NCBI GenBank assembly: GCA_023374025.1
Contig: SIJG01000050.1
Coordinates: forward strand, 793,641-857,640
Reading direction: 5' to 3'
Length of the DNA stretch: 64,000 nucleotides
Source of the DNA: Heterodera schachtii
Lineage: Eukaryota; Nematoda; Chromadorea; Rhabditida; Heteroderidae
A model generated the notes under the pieces. It made no database searches and had not been told where the DNA came from. It worked only from the letters and a program-made list of their open reading frames with translations. The position numbers were made by a program, and so were the translations under genes. This document shows positions 34,939 through 47,740 of this stretch, one piece after another; the stretch's first letter is position 1, and every line of letters starts with the position of its first letter.

Positions 34939-37900
34939 ATGAACAAGTGTTTAGCACTTGTGTAAGTGTTAATTGGGGGCAAAAATTCATAATTAAATAA
35001 AGCAATTAAAGTCCCTCAAAAATTTTGATTAATGATCATCAAAAATGAATTCGAATGCTTTCAATTGGTCCAAATAATTACAATAAACTAATTAATTAAA
35101 CGTTGTCAAAAGGAAAATCCTGATCAAATTTGACATTCTCCCCTCAATTTAGTGTGTTGATCGCCCTGATCAGTGCGTTGGACAGCGCTGTTCTGCGACA
35201 ACGGCACTTCGTCAAAACGGAAAACGCACTGAAAGCGGAGCAAAAGGAAAAGCCGGGTAAATGAAATTATTTAAAATTTATTAATTAATTTATAATTGAT
35301 TTAGCAACTTTGAACGTGGTGGACAATGGAAACCCGGACAAAATCCAAGGAGCTGAATTGGTAAAAGGTAAACAAATCCTTTTTTGTGCTTGGATATTTT
35401 ATTTAAAGAAAAAAGGCGCGGAAAATAATTTTATTTTTAATTTCATTTGCCAATTTTAATTTAAGGAGAAGCCAACACGCGCAAAAAACGGCAAAGCGGC
35501 GGATCGGCAAACGGAGATAAAGCAGCGGAAAAAATGCCGAACAAATTCGACCTGACATTGCCAAGTCAGTATATAAACACTGAAATTGTTTTAACAGACA
35601 CTAAAAATAAACAAATATTCAGCAACTTCAATTAAAAAAAATTTATGAGCATTTTTTAGTTGATTTTTGCCAAAAAATATGCCACAAATTTTTAAATTTT
35701 TGGCCATGTGTTTCCATTGCAACAAAAACAATCCCAAGTTTTGTGTCTTATTGTCCAACTTTGTCCAGGAAATATTTGGCATTCTCCCACCCCCTAATTA
35801 ACATTTAAAATCAATTAAATAATAGTAATAATTTTGAAGAGTATGATCCATCAAAGTCAGCAGCCAAAGCAGCGGAATATAAGCCCGAATTTGACCGGAA
35901 TAATACGCCCGTCGATTATGACGGCAAGGAGAAAAAGTGTAAAGTGGAGGTGGGCAAAAACAAATATTAATTAATTAATTAATTAAATTGAAATTTACTA
36001 AATAAATGAAATAAATTTTATAAACAAAAATATATAGTAGAATTTTCGGGTTTTGTTCTTTCAACCCAACTCAGCGCAGCTCAGTTTTTCATTTTTTTAA
36101 TTTATTTTTGGGGACCTCCGCCTGACGCTGTGATTTATTTTGGCATAATTAAATAAATGAAACAAAAATGAATTAAATTTTATAGAAAAAAAATTAATTG
36201 AAATAAAATTTAACAAATTGATCAGAACTAAATGGAATAAATAAATATGTATAATAGGTTGAGTAAAATTTATTTATTAATTCAATAAATTATTATTTTC
36301 CGTTTTTTTAAACATTTTTGAATGCTTTCAGCCCCAAATTGACTTTATGTCTGAGGAATTGATGAAAATATTAAAAGAGAACGGAGCAGACAAACGTGAC
36401 ATCAATGCCGCCGAAGATGGATGCGGACTGAAGGGATACGCGTAGGTTTTTCTATTTTGTGGCACCACCATTTTCCATGCCGAAAATTTGGGTGAATTTG
36501 GCATTGAAAAATGGGAAATGTATATCCAAATTTGTCAACGGATTCAATTGTTTTTAAATTGTTGAGTTAGCTCTTTTTTCTTTTATGTGGACATTTCGCC
36601 TACTGGACATCTCGCCGCTAAAAAGCAATTTTTAGACTATTTAGCGAAAGCAAAACGTCCGATTTTATATTGGTAGGCGAAATGTCCAATAGGGCGAAAT
36701 GTCTTTGTGCCCTACAATTAAATACATTAATTTTCTTAATTAATATTTGCATTATTTAAATTGTGCCCCCATTTTCAGTGAATGGTCCCGCTGCTCGAAG
36801 GTTCAATTGCTTCTTTATATGTTTGTCTTTTTTGTGGATTTGATCACTTTTTGTTCAGGTGGCATTCTACGGTCGTAAAGGCTATAAATACGCTGCCGAA
36901 AAGTACGGTATCGAAGTTGCGGAGCCGCCAACCAAAAACTTCAACGACATGGACGAGTTCGACAAGTCCGGGTTCATGCACGGTGAGTTTTGTTGGCATT
37001 TGAAAATTGGGACTTTTTGGCATTCAAATTCAAACAGAGTTAATTAGGCGCGTAACCAGAATTGGTTGGGACCCGGCGGTGCCGTGAAAATTTAGAAAAT
37101 TAAGGAAATTAATTTTTTAAGAAAATTAGCTAAATTTAAAAAAAATTACTAATTTTTAAGAAATGTTTTTAAAATTTTACGGCATGGAATCAATTTATGC
37201 CAATGATATTTTTGTTTTTACAAAAATTTATTTAACAAAAATTGCAAATTTTCTTTTTCTCAGACACGGTGTTGCTGTTGTTTGATGGTTGTGCCATATG
37301 CAATGGCAACAAAGTGCCAAATGTAAACATTTCACTGCTCCAATACATGCCAACGGTAAAAAACAAAAATTAAATAAAATTTTGGCATTTTTTTTTAAAT
37401 TAATTTTTTTTAGGGATTATTGGTCGACGAGTGTAAAGAATTTGTTAATCAATCCGGGTATAAATAAAATATTATTAAATATTTAATGTTGAATTTATTG
37501 TTTGGTTTTTCAAGAAAACCATTGAAACTAAAGATGGAAATGGTTGAAAAACAACAAAAATCCACAGGCAGCTTTGCATACGGTGTTCCGCTGATGGAAC
37601 GGTACGGTAACAAAAAATACATACTGTACTGTACTTTATGCCAATGGAGAAAGCTTAGCCCGGGCGATAAATATTATTTTATAAATATGACAAAATTAAT
37701 TCAAATATTTATAAATATGGCAAAATAAATTCAAATTTTACCAATTTGGCGAAAATTAAGCCAAAATTAATTCAATTATTTATAAATATGGCAAAATTAA
37801 TTAAAATATTTATAAATATGGCAAAAATCTTTCCTATTTTAGCCTCTGTAGTGAGAAGAAACCCGACACCGACAAAGACGAATATTACATGCAAAAGCTC

Positions 37901-40900
37901 GAGTGAGAAATTAATTATAATTACGCAAAATTTTTAAGGGAAAAATAATTGTTTTGACTGAAAATTTTCGAAATTTGCGTGTTGGTACCCCTCTCTAAGA
38001 CCTCTCCCACGCAAATTTTCCAACTAAATTTTTCCAAAAATTCGCAAAAAACATTTCCAACTTATGTGTCTGTTGATTGGCTGATTTTCTTTCTGTCTTA
38101 GATACAAATACCGAGTTGTGTTGGAAGTGAACCACACCTGCGGCGCCGACGGAGAGCACAAAACGGTGCGTTTTTTTGTTGTTAATTGCATTTTAAATTT
38201 GTTTTAAATATTAAAATTCACTATTTTTATACAAATAATATATATAAGTGTTCGGATAAATCCGCTTCATGTTTTCTTCAGCATTACATTTGGTTGCCGG
38301 AAATCGATGTGTTCGATCAGAAAACGGTGGTGGGCCGCGTGATGCAAGTAAAAATTTGTATTTAATTTATTAAATATATTTTTAAATTATTTTCTATAAA
38401 AAGAAGCATTTGTCAGTTGAATGGAAAATATGCACCTTTTTTTGCTTTTTAAAATTATTTAACTCTACTTAAATTTTAAACTAATTAAAAAACAAGAATT
38501 TTTTAATATGATTTTTTCTAATTTTCATAATAAATTGGCAAATCAGACTTATTTTTAGTTAATGATTATCTCATTAACGGTTAACTTTTGAACTGATAAC
38601 AAAAAGTTTTTAAGATGCCTTCCAAAAATTCAATGGATTTAAAAAAAAATTATTGCATTTTCCGTTAATTTTTTAAACATAACGCTTTTCACGGCGATCT
38701 TTTTTGAATAAAAAAAAATTGAAGAACCGGATGAGTCCGGCGGGGCCGATGGACTTTTAGGAAATATCATATTTTTGGGCAATTTGGGTGCGAGGGATCT
38801 TGAAAGGGATAAGAACAAGAAAAATCGAAATGTTCAACAAAAAAAAAAGTATAAAATTTTGTAGATAAAATTTTATAATTTGCGTATATTTTAAATTTGG
38901 TGACATAAAAATCACCCAAATTTTGGTGCCGAAAAATCGGCACTTTTACGCTTTTGCATTTTGCGGTTTTTCAGATCCGCCAACTCAAATTGGATTTCGA
39001 CGACATGGATGATACCGTTGATTTGACATTGAAATTGTCCGGAAGCGAGTTCGACAAAAGCGGCCAATTCGTTAAAGCCACATTGATCCCCTACAAGTCC
39101 GAACCCGCGGTGCCACCACCATCGGTAGGGTGCCATTCAACAAAAAACATTTGTAGTGAAAAGGTGAAAAAGGCTACTGTATTTTATTAATTTTTTTTTA
39201 CAGCCAAATCCAATGGTGCCAATCGCAACAAATGTGAATCATTTGGGAGTCGCTTGCACACAAATTGTCTTTCTGATTTGATGCCGCAATTTTTCTGAAC
39301 GTTTCCAATTCTGCCTATTCAATTGCGTGCACAAAATTCACGAAGCCAATCATTCCCGGCACAGTTTCTGAAACATTCTCGTACGGCGATTATGTTGCCA
39401 ATGCTTGTGCGCAGGTGCCAACGTCGCTGGAATGCAACAAGTCGGAAAGGACAATGATGAATTATGTTTAAATATTCCGTATATCGACTCCATTCGGAGG
39501 GGGGGGGGGTTGGCTTTATTAGAGGGAGTGGTTAGAGAGAGATACGATAAATTTGACCGACCAAATCATAATTCAGGGATCACGAACTGATCGTCTGTTA
39601 TAAAACCAAAAAAGTGAAGCACGTGGTCAACAATGAAATTGCCGAAGTTTGCCAAAAACATCTTGGAAATGTTGGGCAACAGCAGGCGCACGGATTTCGC
39701 ATCCGTTTTTGTGCCAAGCGTAACGCGACGGAGCAGCTGATCAGTGTGGAATCCATTCTGGATTTCTCATTCTCGGACAAAATGTAATTTATTGACATAA
39801 AAAAGTGATTTATTTGTCCATGCCAAATTTCCATATTGAGGGAATTTTCAAGGACTGTCCTTGACACTTCGGGCCATATTTTTTGAATGTAAAAAAAACG
39901 AAACTGTATCATTTATGGTCAATTATGTGTCTCATTTAACAAAATTTTCAACATTTGTAGCTACAAAAGTGTGCACAGTTACTCATACAAACAGGGTGAG
40001 CAAAGCGCATTGAAGGAGATGGCGGGGGTTTTTTTTGTTGAGTTTGGCAATGAGAAACACTACAGCATTCTTCGTGGCAAGGGATACGGTGACGAACTGT
40101 CAGCGGATTTGGTAATTAATTAATCAGCAAATTGATAAATTTGAGTTTTGTGAGGGGAAAGAAACTTTGGCACAATTAATATTTTTAAGGTTTTGCCTAT
40201 CCCCTTTTTAAGAATTGAACTTAAAAATTTAAGACACAATCTTCATGGGAGAAAAGTTGGGAATCGGAGAGGAAAAAAATTTGTTGGGATGGCAAATCAG
40301 GAGCAACAAACAGCCTCGTTAGGGAATAAATTTAGACAACATTCAGGGGGAGAAAAGCAGGAAATCGGGGAGGGAGTTCACCGACAAAATTTTTATACTT
40401 CGAAAAATTGGGAAATTTTCTCAAATATTTCATCGCTTAAAATTTATTTTGCTTTTTACGCGTAATTGCAACATTTTTTGTGCCTTTTTAAGCGTCTAAC
40501 AATTGGCACAATTTTGCCATCAATTGCCTTGGAACCATCATCATCACCAAACAATGATGGAGGAGCACAACACCGGACCAAACAGCTCCATTTTGTTCCG
40601 CCAGCTAATGAACATTTGCGTATTTATTTCCAAACCCGATCGCCAATATTCTCGCAAAGGATCACTCGCAAAACCAATTTGCTGCCCTATGAAAACAATC
40701 CCGATAAAGTAAAGCGATTAAAACTAATTACGCATTTAATGATTTAATATTTCAACAATTTAATGTCATCACCGATTAATAATTTAATTAGCCGACTAAT
40801 TGAAGTTCCGCCGAGTGTCCCCATTTTATGATTTGTACTAATTTGGACAGGAGGAGAATCTAAACATCGAAAAAACCCTCCACGGAAAGGAAAAGAATTA

Positions 40901-41234
40901 TGGGTTCGAATCCCACCGCGTGATGATATTTTTTACACACTTACGCCATCCAATATAAAACCGAAGAATTTTTTTTAAATTATTTCTTTTATTTTGCATT
41001 TTTGCATAGGTCCATCCGGCGGACAAATGCGATTTGTTGGGCAATGACTGTGAGGCGACCCGTGAACTTTTGCTGAAAATTCACAAAGTGCTGCAGTGCT
41101 GTTCGCCAGCCAACCCGTGGAATAAATGCCTTTGTGATGGGTCGAAGAAGAGTGTGGATAAAGTACTTGAATTCAAGGACCTTAAGGACTCCACAGGAAC
41201 AGACAGAAAAAATTTGTTTGGAAACCATTACTGA
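34939..41234 (+). CDS. Secreted cysteine-containing protein of unrecognised family
   Basis: Clear exons: 34939-34961, 35153-35256, 35305-35367, 35466-35564, 35840-35949, 36332-36441, 36779-36800, 36859-36982, 37264-37355, 37414-37457, 37515-37601, 37843-37902, 38102-38166, 38282-38347, 38975-39124, 39204 onward, about 39568-39784, 39961-40111 and 41011-41234 (stop). The N-terminus MNKCLALVVLIALISALDSA is a signal peptide. A basic RKKRQSGG site near residue 70 could be a proprotein cleavage site. Cysteine-bearing segments follow (AAEDGCGLKGYAEWSRCSK, LLFDGCAICNGNK, LEVNHTCGADGEHKTHYIWL) and the C-terminal part has CCSPANPWNKCLCDG. The stretch 39204-39560 and the piece around 40495-40707 do not join cleanly. 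GC-rich coding bases contrast with the AT-rich introns. I recognise no family. The end is uncertain: a donor inside the last exon (DK|GTACTT) would splice in phase to the astacin propeptide exon at 41516, so the two might be one gene. Confidence 0.65.
36595..36715. repeat. Small inverted repeat in an intron
   Basis: GGACATTTCGCCTA near 36591 faces TAGGCGAAATGTCC near 36681, with further 'ggacatctcgcc' and 'gggcgaaatgtc' words. It resembles the word-repeat foldbacks. Confidence 0.6.
37675..37830. repeat. Imperfect tandem repeat 'tttataaatatggcaaaattaattcaaata'
   Basis: Four to five imperfect units of about 30-40 bp in the intron between 37601 and 37843. Confidence 0.65.
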
Positions 41235-41515
41235 TTTTGATGCCTTTTAATCCGTAATTACCGTAGTTGTATATGTCAAAAAACTAATAATACCATAAAA
41301 GAAGAGAAACCGTTGTGGAGTGCAAAGAGACCGAAACTGAATTGGTAAAAGAATAACGGGATCAGAGCAATTAACTAACTAAAAATAGCAACAAAAAAAA
41401 AACAACTTAAAATTAGACTCCACGGGTCCCGGTTTTCTGTTCGGCTTAGTTGTGATGATTACAAACATTAAAAAAAAATAAATTTACATAGAAAAATTTC
41501 AAATGAAAAATTCAG

Positions 41516-44500
41516 AGTGAATTCGCCGCACCGCCCGGGGAAAAAGGGTCCGCGCCGGACACAACGCCAAGCAGTAACAGCAGCAGCCGATGGGGCAAAC
41601 TGGGTGACCCGCTGAATTGGGGCGACATTTTTTACACCAAAGAGACGGCGCAAAGAAGATACGACGATATTATGGCGGGTAAGGAACAAAAAGTAGGGCC
41701 AAGCGACCGTAACCCCTCAGTTGGGCGACGGCACATTTTTGGCTATAACTTTTTCCTACCAAATCCAATATTGTTGGTAAAATTCGAAAGCCATAAGTGT
41801 CCTCTATTAGACTGTAAAATTTAGAAAAATTTCATTAAGGTTCAAAAAAGTTATGGCCAAAAAATTTCAAACAACCTGATTTTCCAATCTTTTTGTAAAG
41901 CAAACGAGAGAAAATAGGCGGCGCCAAAAGTGACTAAATTGCACATTTGAAATAATCACATTTATTTTTATATGCAAATAAATGTAATTAAGGCTGCTCC
42001 CAATGTATACGGAAAACGCCTGAGAAGTCAACAAAAAAGCGAAGCAAAAGACAGGCTACCGAACATTTGAACAAATGGACCAAATTTCCAATTGCAATTC
42101 GCATGAACAGTGAACAAAGTGATTGAAAATGATTAGTTTAAATGCGGTACAGTAAGCCGAAAAAAAACAAAAGAGATGCCTACTGTATTTTTGGATTATT
42201 ACTAAAGCAGCGACTTTTGGTGATTCAATGGGCCGTTAGTCAAACATCAATTTTTAACAATAATTGGGTAGTCACAAGTCGGGAGGTCCCTTTGTTATTC
42301 ATTAAATTTAAATGATTTGTTTGTATTAAAAAGGGAATTTTATTTTGAGCATTGTAATATTTGTTAAAATGTTCAAATAATATTTCATTTTTAGTTGGAA
42401 AAGATGCTGATAATAGATTTAAAGCAATTCAACAAGGAGCAATGCTTATCATGTACGTGTGTTGCATACAGATAATCGCTAACACCAAGAATAATAATAA
42501 TAAATAAATAACAAATATAATCAAAAAAATAAAATTTCGTCAGTGGCAGGGATTGGACCGTAAATTTTTCCAAATCAGAAAATCGGCCACAAAAAATCAG
42601 ATTTTAGGGCCAAAAATCAGAACATTTCGAAAAATTGCTTTAAATCAGCTAATTTATAAGTATTCGATCAAAAATGTATTATGATTTTGAGTCAATTTTT
42701 TAAGAAAATAAAGGATTTTTAGGGTTTGGATGCGAATAAGTGCCATCAATTTTTTTTAATTTTGGCTAGTTTTTAGCAATTTTTTGCCCAAAAATTACCA
42801 AATTTTGTGTCAAATCTGAAAACTTCTTGAAAAAGAGTGACATTATGACACAAATTATTTTAATGTTATTCTCTCTTGAGAAATCAGAATAAAATTTGGC
42901 CACTACACCAAAATTAGAACATTTCTGATAAATCAGAACAATCTAATTCCTGGTCAATGTGTAAAATCAATCATGAGAGCCTTGATTTTTGAAAAGCCCA
43001 AGTAATGACACCCCAATCTCGTCCTTAACCCCGAAATTTAAACCATTTTCGGGGTACCTTGACGCTTCTAACACCCGACACCCCCGAAATTCAAGTTCAT
43101 GGAAAAGCAAAGGCAATGCAACAATTTTTAAATAACATATTAAAAATTAAAATGGAAAATGTTTTATTTTAGGAGATAAATTAAATTTTGAATCTATGTT
43201 TACAAATTTATACTCATCATCATCATTTATTTGTCAGGAAACACACGTGTGTTACTTTCACAGTGTACCCGGACATTTTGTCAGCCTCCGCCGATGGAGG
43301 CATTGAAGTTATTTCGATAAATGGAAGTTGGTCCGAAGTTGGGAGAAATGGCACCACGAAATGGCAAAAACTTTCGCTTGGCTGGAACAGTGTTTGTCTG
43401 GTGCTATGCAGGGATGGCATTCCGAGGCCACAAAAATTTTCGGAATTCCGGGGCCCAAAAATGTAAAAATCGGAATTCCAGGGCCCAGAATATCTAAATC
43501 TGTATCCAATGCCATAAATACGAACTGCATACGTGTACATACTATTGCATGTAACGGTATTAGGTCAGGAACGGTGCCGGTTCTGGTAGAAATAAAAGAC
43601 AAAATGTTTGTAAATTTAAAAAACAATTTTTTTTTCTAAAATTTTTAATAGGCAAAATTGTAAAAAAAAATTAAAAGATTTTTTCAGATATATTTTAGTC
43701 GGAATTCCGATTTTCGAAAATTCTTGTGGGTATCAGATTCCTTCCCTGAAAATATGTACTGTATGCTTTGATTGTTGAAGAAAGATTATCATGAATACAC
43801 TTGCAGAAAGGCACGGCTGGTCATGAACTTCTACATGCGCTCGCTCTTGCTCATGAAATGAATCGTGACGACGCATTTTATTTTATCAAGCTCAATCCAA
43901 GTAACAGAGACGAGGTTGGCACATGTTTATATACCCAATTTATGATTCTGGCATTTACTAATTGTTTTATTTTATTTATTTTAATTTTTTTTTCATAGGA
44001 TTGGATAGAAAATTATGAACCGTTGAATAAAAGCGACAATTTTGGCTTCCCCTACGACTTTGGCTCTCTGATGCATTACCCGGCTCATATTAAAAATGGG
44101 TAATTTAATAATACATAGAGAGGGAAACAGAGAGAGAGAGAAAGAAATAATCATTTTTTAAATTTATCTGATCAAATCACTTGAGCAAATGAGAGAGCGA
44201 GAGAGAAAGAGAGCGATTCGGTTTAGGGATTAGGAATTGTTGTCATATTCATGATCATTTATTCCCCAATCCCTTTATTTACACAAAAAACAAATAATTT
44301 TTTTGCAAGTTGTGAGCCCTGATTTAAAGAATAAAATAAAAAATTTAAACTGTCTCGAATGGAATTTAATTTTTTTTTCTCAGCTACTATGACTTGATCA
44401 CAATGGGCCGTTTTTACCAACGAACAATTGGCCAACGTGAACGACTTTCATTCAGAGACTCGGCAATAATCAACCACATTTACTGTGGAGGTGTGGTTAC

Positions 44501-46794
44501 TGTAAGACAGTAATTTTTAAATTTTATTTTTATTTTGATAACAGATAATTGTAAAGGAAAGAAAAACGAGTGCCAAAACGGAGGCTACTTAAACCCAAAA
44601 CAATGCGATGAATGCCTTTGTCCAGAAGGTTATGGCGGTGCATATTGCGAACAGTTGGAACAGAGTTAGTGCAAAAATATAATAAAAAATTAGGAATTTC
44701 AGCAAATTTTTAAATATAATTGAAAATTTAGCAAAAGCAGCACAATTTTTAAGATATAAATGATTTAAATATATCTTGATGGAAAAAATGTTTCAATCTC
44801 TGTTTTTTATGATTTTGCGCTAATAAAGTTTTTTTTTCAAAATTTCTTTTATAAAAATTTTTGGAAATTTTGGATAAATTAATATTCTAGCCTTTGGGTA
44901 TTTTTCTTGTGATTTTTTGGTGCGATTTTTAATGTTATGATTCCATATTGGCAATTGTTTAGATCAGAATTGCGTTGACCTGAGCGGCACGACCAACCAT
45001 TTGGAGGCGGATTGGCAAACCCGTGAATTGAAGCCCAAATTAAAGTGTGCGGGTGCAGGAATGTGCAGCTGCCATTGGCGAATTAAGGCAAAAAAAATCG
45101 GAGAGATAAATTTATTTTAATAAAATAATTTTAGCCAAAAAAGGGGGAAAAACTGATCATCAAACTCAACAAACCGGATGATTTTAAAGATGTTTCTAAT
45201 TGCCCCGAAATCTGCGGCCCGACCCATGTCGAAATCAAATACCGTAAAGACAAACGAGCACAAGGTACTGTAAAAATGGCGCTGAGTGTGAATCGAACCC
45301 AATCACACTCAAACAATGAACTCACCCCATAACCCACTAAGCCACAGCCAACCCGCTTGGACTATAAAATTTTTCCCTAAAATTACTAATCTCAGCCCGA
45401 GATTAACAGTTTTAGTCCCGGTCCAATGACCGGGATCGGCACTTAAAATTAGACCACCGAGACTGGAACCCGGGACCGGGGCTCCCGTTTTTCCCCAGGA
45501 CTTCCGGTCATTTCCGGGCTCTAACAACAACACCATCATATACCAGATTGCGCAAGTTTATTTCCAATTTCAGGCGCCCTGATTTGCTGTGCCAATGACA
45601 TCCTTCGGCAAAATATTGCGCGCAATTGGATCGAGGCGGAGGAAAAGGACGTGGACATAATCATTTCTGGCCGACACGCCACCACTGATGAAGTTGGCTT
45701 TGAATTGACCTATGAGACAGGTGAGTCAGTGTCAACAGCTACACAGTTGCGACCTTGTGGAGCGCTTTTTCCTAAAAAAAACTTTAGAAAACATGGGGAG
45801 GGGAAAATGCCGGGAAATTTTTTGAAAATTAGAGTATGATATTAATTCATATCCCATCGTAATGGTGCCGCCCAAAACTCATATTCGCCTAAAACAGCGG
45901 AAATTGAATTAATTAACGTTTTCATCAGACGGCGCCAAACTGTTGCCCTCCTGCGCCTGTACCGACCCTCACTTGCTTTTTGATCCGAAAAGAAGTGCTG
46001 GCTATTTTTGTGTTGATCCTTGTGAATACTCGACATGCAATATGAAGATTGGTGGATGTTCAAGAGGCTTTTTAGTGGTAAAAATAAAAATCGTGAAATT
46101 TGGCCAATTGATTAATTTTATGAAACAATTTTTCGAAAACCTTGAGAGGGCATTTTTTTGAAATTCAACAATCGATCCTTTGGCGTGTAATGATTTTTTG
46201 ATTTTGTGCATTTTTGTTAAACAATTTTCCCCAAAATGCCAAATTACGCAAAAAATAAATGGCATACACATTTAAGCAAAATAAAATTATGTTTTTTGCC
46301 AAAAAGTCTTCAGGTCGGGTCCCCCCCCCCCCCGAAATTTTCTTGATACGCCCCTGATCAATTCCATCAATCGTTTAGTTCAATGACAAAGTTGTGCAGA
46401 ATGAGAGTGGCGCATTGCCGATTTCTTGCCACGTGAGTTTGTGACTGTAATTTGTAAGGCTGCCATTTTTGGCGGGGAATACTGTACACATATTTCTTGA
46501 AAACTAATAATCAAAACACATGGCACTACTACAAATAGGCATTTTTCATAATTCTTACCTAAAATCTGTAAATAAATTTATATTTTCCTATTTTGTTATT
46601 TGTTTTTGTTTTTTGGCAAATTTTGTAATTTTTTTTCATTTTCTCAATAGAAACGGGAAGGCAGCGCGGAAAGCTTCTGGTATTACTGGAAGCAAAAAGA
46701 CATTGAGCCGATGCGCATTGAAGAAGTTCATTGTGTGAAATGTGATCCAGAAAAGGACAAAGGATGTAAACGTTTAACCAAAGACAATAATTGA
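41516..46794 (+). CDS. Astacin-family zinc metalloprotease
   Basis: Exons: 41516-41678, 41993-42118, 42395-42452, 43238-43400, 43807-43914, 43999-44099, 44384-44490, 44545-44664, 44963-45087 (GC donor), 45135-45264, 45574-45720, 45929-46077, 46379-46432 and 46651-46794 (stop). The propeptide has LNWGDIFYTKE, resembling the astacin FxGD switch, and a furin-like site KKRSKRQA just before the mature start (KWTKFPIAIRMN). The catalytic motif is HELLHALALAHEMNRDD; the third residue after the second His-Ala pair, normally Gly, is Ala. The Met-turn is SLMHYP. An EGF-like module (CQNGGYLNPKQCDECLCPEG) and a CUB-like/cysteine-rich tail (CGPTHVEIKYR, SCACTDPHLLF, EEVHCVKC) follow, the layout of nematode astacins. 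First exon and signal peptide are not resolved. Introns carry several foldback elements and a lone satellite monomer. Secretion is expected from the proenzyme layout. Confidence 0.85.
41705..41900. mobile_element. Partial hAT-like MITE in an astacin intron
   Basis: It opens CCCTCAGTTGGGCGACGGCAC then TTTTTGGCTATAACTTTTT and AAATTCGAAAGC, as in the full copy at 8247-8694. Its right terminus is not recognisable. Confidence 0.5.
42144..42215 (-). repeat. Solitary diverged 86-bp satellite monomer
   Basis: GCGGTACAGTAAGCC, then CCTACTGTATTTTTGGAT and TATTACTAAAGCAGC, is the reverse complement of one unit of the 17801-19613 array with some divergence. It lies alone in an intron. Confidence 0.65.
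42545..42955. repeat. Word-repeat element based on 'aaatcagaa'
   Basis: It begins GGCAGGGATTGGACCG, repeats AAATCAGAAAAT/AATCAGATTTTAGGGCC, and ends AATCTAATTCCTGGTC, a loose inverted copy of its start. It lies in the astacin intron before 43238. Confidence 0.5.
43408..43750. repeat. Foldback element based on 'ggaattccg'
   Basis: The start CAGGGATGGCATTCCGAGGCC and the end ATCAGATTCCTTCCCTG are inverted relatives. The interior repeats CGGAATTCC. It lies directly after the donor at 43400. Same opening as 14118. Confidence 0.6.
44110..44212. repeat. GA-rich microsatellite
   Basis: Two runs of (AG)n-type sequence in the intron between 44099 and 44384. Confidence 0.8.
45275..45353 (-). other. 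tRNA-like (SINE-like) sequence with A and B boxes
   Basis: On the minus strand TGGCTTAGTGGGTTA (45344-45330) fits the tRNA A-box consensus and GGGTTCGATTC (45300-45290) fits the B box, at tRNA-like spacing. The acceptor and T stems do not pair properly; instead GAGTGTGA/TCACACTC flank the B box. So it is a tRNA-derived repeat or decayed tRNA, not a clear functional tRNA. It sits in an astacin intron. Confidence 0.4.
45393..45524. mobile_element. Foldback element rich in 'cccgggaccgg'
   Basis: AGCCCGAGATT at the left and TTTCCGGGCTCT at the right are inverted relatives. GACCGGGATC, AACCCGGGACCGGGGC and CTTCCGGTCATT fill the interior. In the intron between 45264 and 45574. Confidence 0.6.
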
Positions 46795-46817
46795 TTCGTA
46801 ATTCGCTAAAGAGTAAT

Positions 46818-46823
46818 AATAAA
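46818..46823 (+). terminator. Likely polyadenylation signal of the astacin gene
   Basis: AATAAA lies 24 bases after the stop codon at 46792-46794. Position and sequence fit; no transcript evidence is available. Confidence 0.5.
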
Positions 46824-47740
46824 AGTGCCAAAAACAGAGGAATAGAGATGCCTAAAGAAACTGTTGAATTCTTTTTTTAATTTAATACATATTTTAACAA
46901 ATAGGTAATTTTTAATTGAAAACTTATCAAAAATTGGTTGTAATTTAATGTCGTTGGCTTTTTGAAATACAATTCTCCTAAAAAGGCTCAAATTTGGCAC
47001 TTTTTGGCGTATTGAATCAGTTAAATAAAATAACGAAATTTAGCATTTTCCTTATGCCGCCGCCTATTCACAAAAATTTTGTTGCTACGTCCTTGGCACA
47101 CCCCAAATATTTTTCATAAATTTGTGCTTTATTTTTATTTATTTCCCTTTTTCCATCTCACACTTTTCACTTAATAAGGCTCTGATTTTTAGGAAAAAAA
47201 CTCTTAAATAGCGAAATAATCAATATTTTTAATTTGTTTATGTAGTATTTAATTTTATTTCCAAAATTAGTTAAAAATGAGTTTTTTGGCCTAGATTATT
47301 TTGTCTTCTTAAGAAAAATTAATTGCTCTTCTTATTTAAAAAAGCAAAAAAATTTTGCCATTTTTACTTAACGAATTTCTCAAAAATCAAAAAAAGACAA
47401 TAAAAAAGGGATATATTTTATATTTCCTAAAATAACCACAGCCTTATTTATTAAAATATTAATAATTAATTATCATTTTTTCCAATTCATTCACTTTGTA
47501 AATTTTTCACTATTTGATAAATTTATTTGACCATTAAAATGTACATTAAATCAAAACACTCATTCATACACAGTGAAACATATATACAAAATTACTATAC
47601 TGTACAGTATAACGACATACAAATTTGTAATACAGTATAACATAGACCACAGCAGTTGGACTCAGTTCCGTGCCGAAAGCTAAAACATGTTAAATTAGAA
47701 GCTCTTCTTGGCTAAATACAATAATCATTTTTACTTTCCA
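46824..47740. other. No gene; AT-rich intergenic DNA
   Basis: Contains TACTGTACAGTA near 47599 and other tacagta words. Otherwise nothing recognisable. Confidence 0.5.

Noticed and set aside
40895..40915. tRNA gene suggested by GGGTTCGAATCCC
   Set aside because: There is no A box or acceptor stem at the right distance on either strand.
43223..43639. Overlapping frames of about 100 codons on both strands near the astacin catalytic exon
   Set aside because: They span the real exon 43238-43400 in wrong frames or run into a foldback element in the intron.
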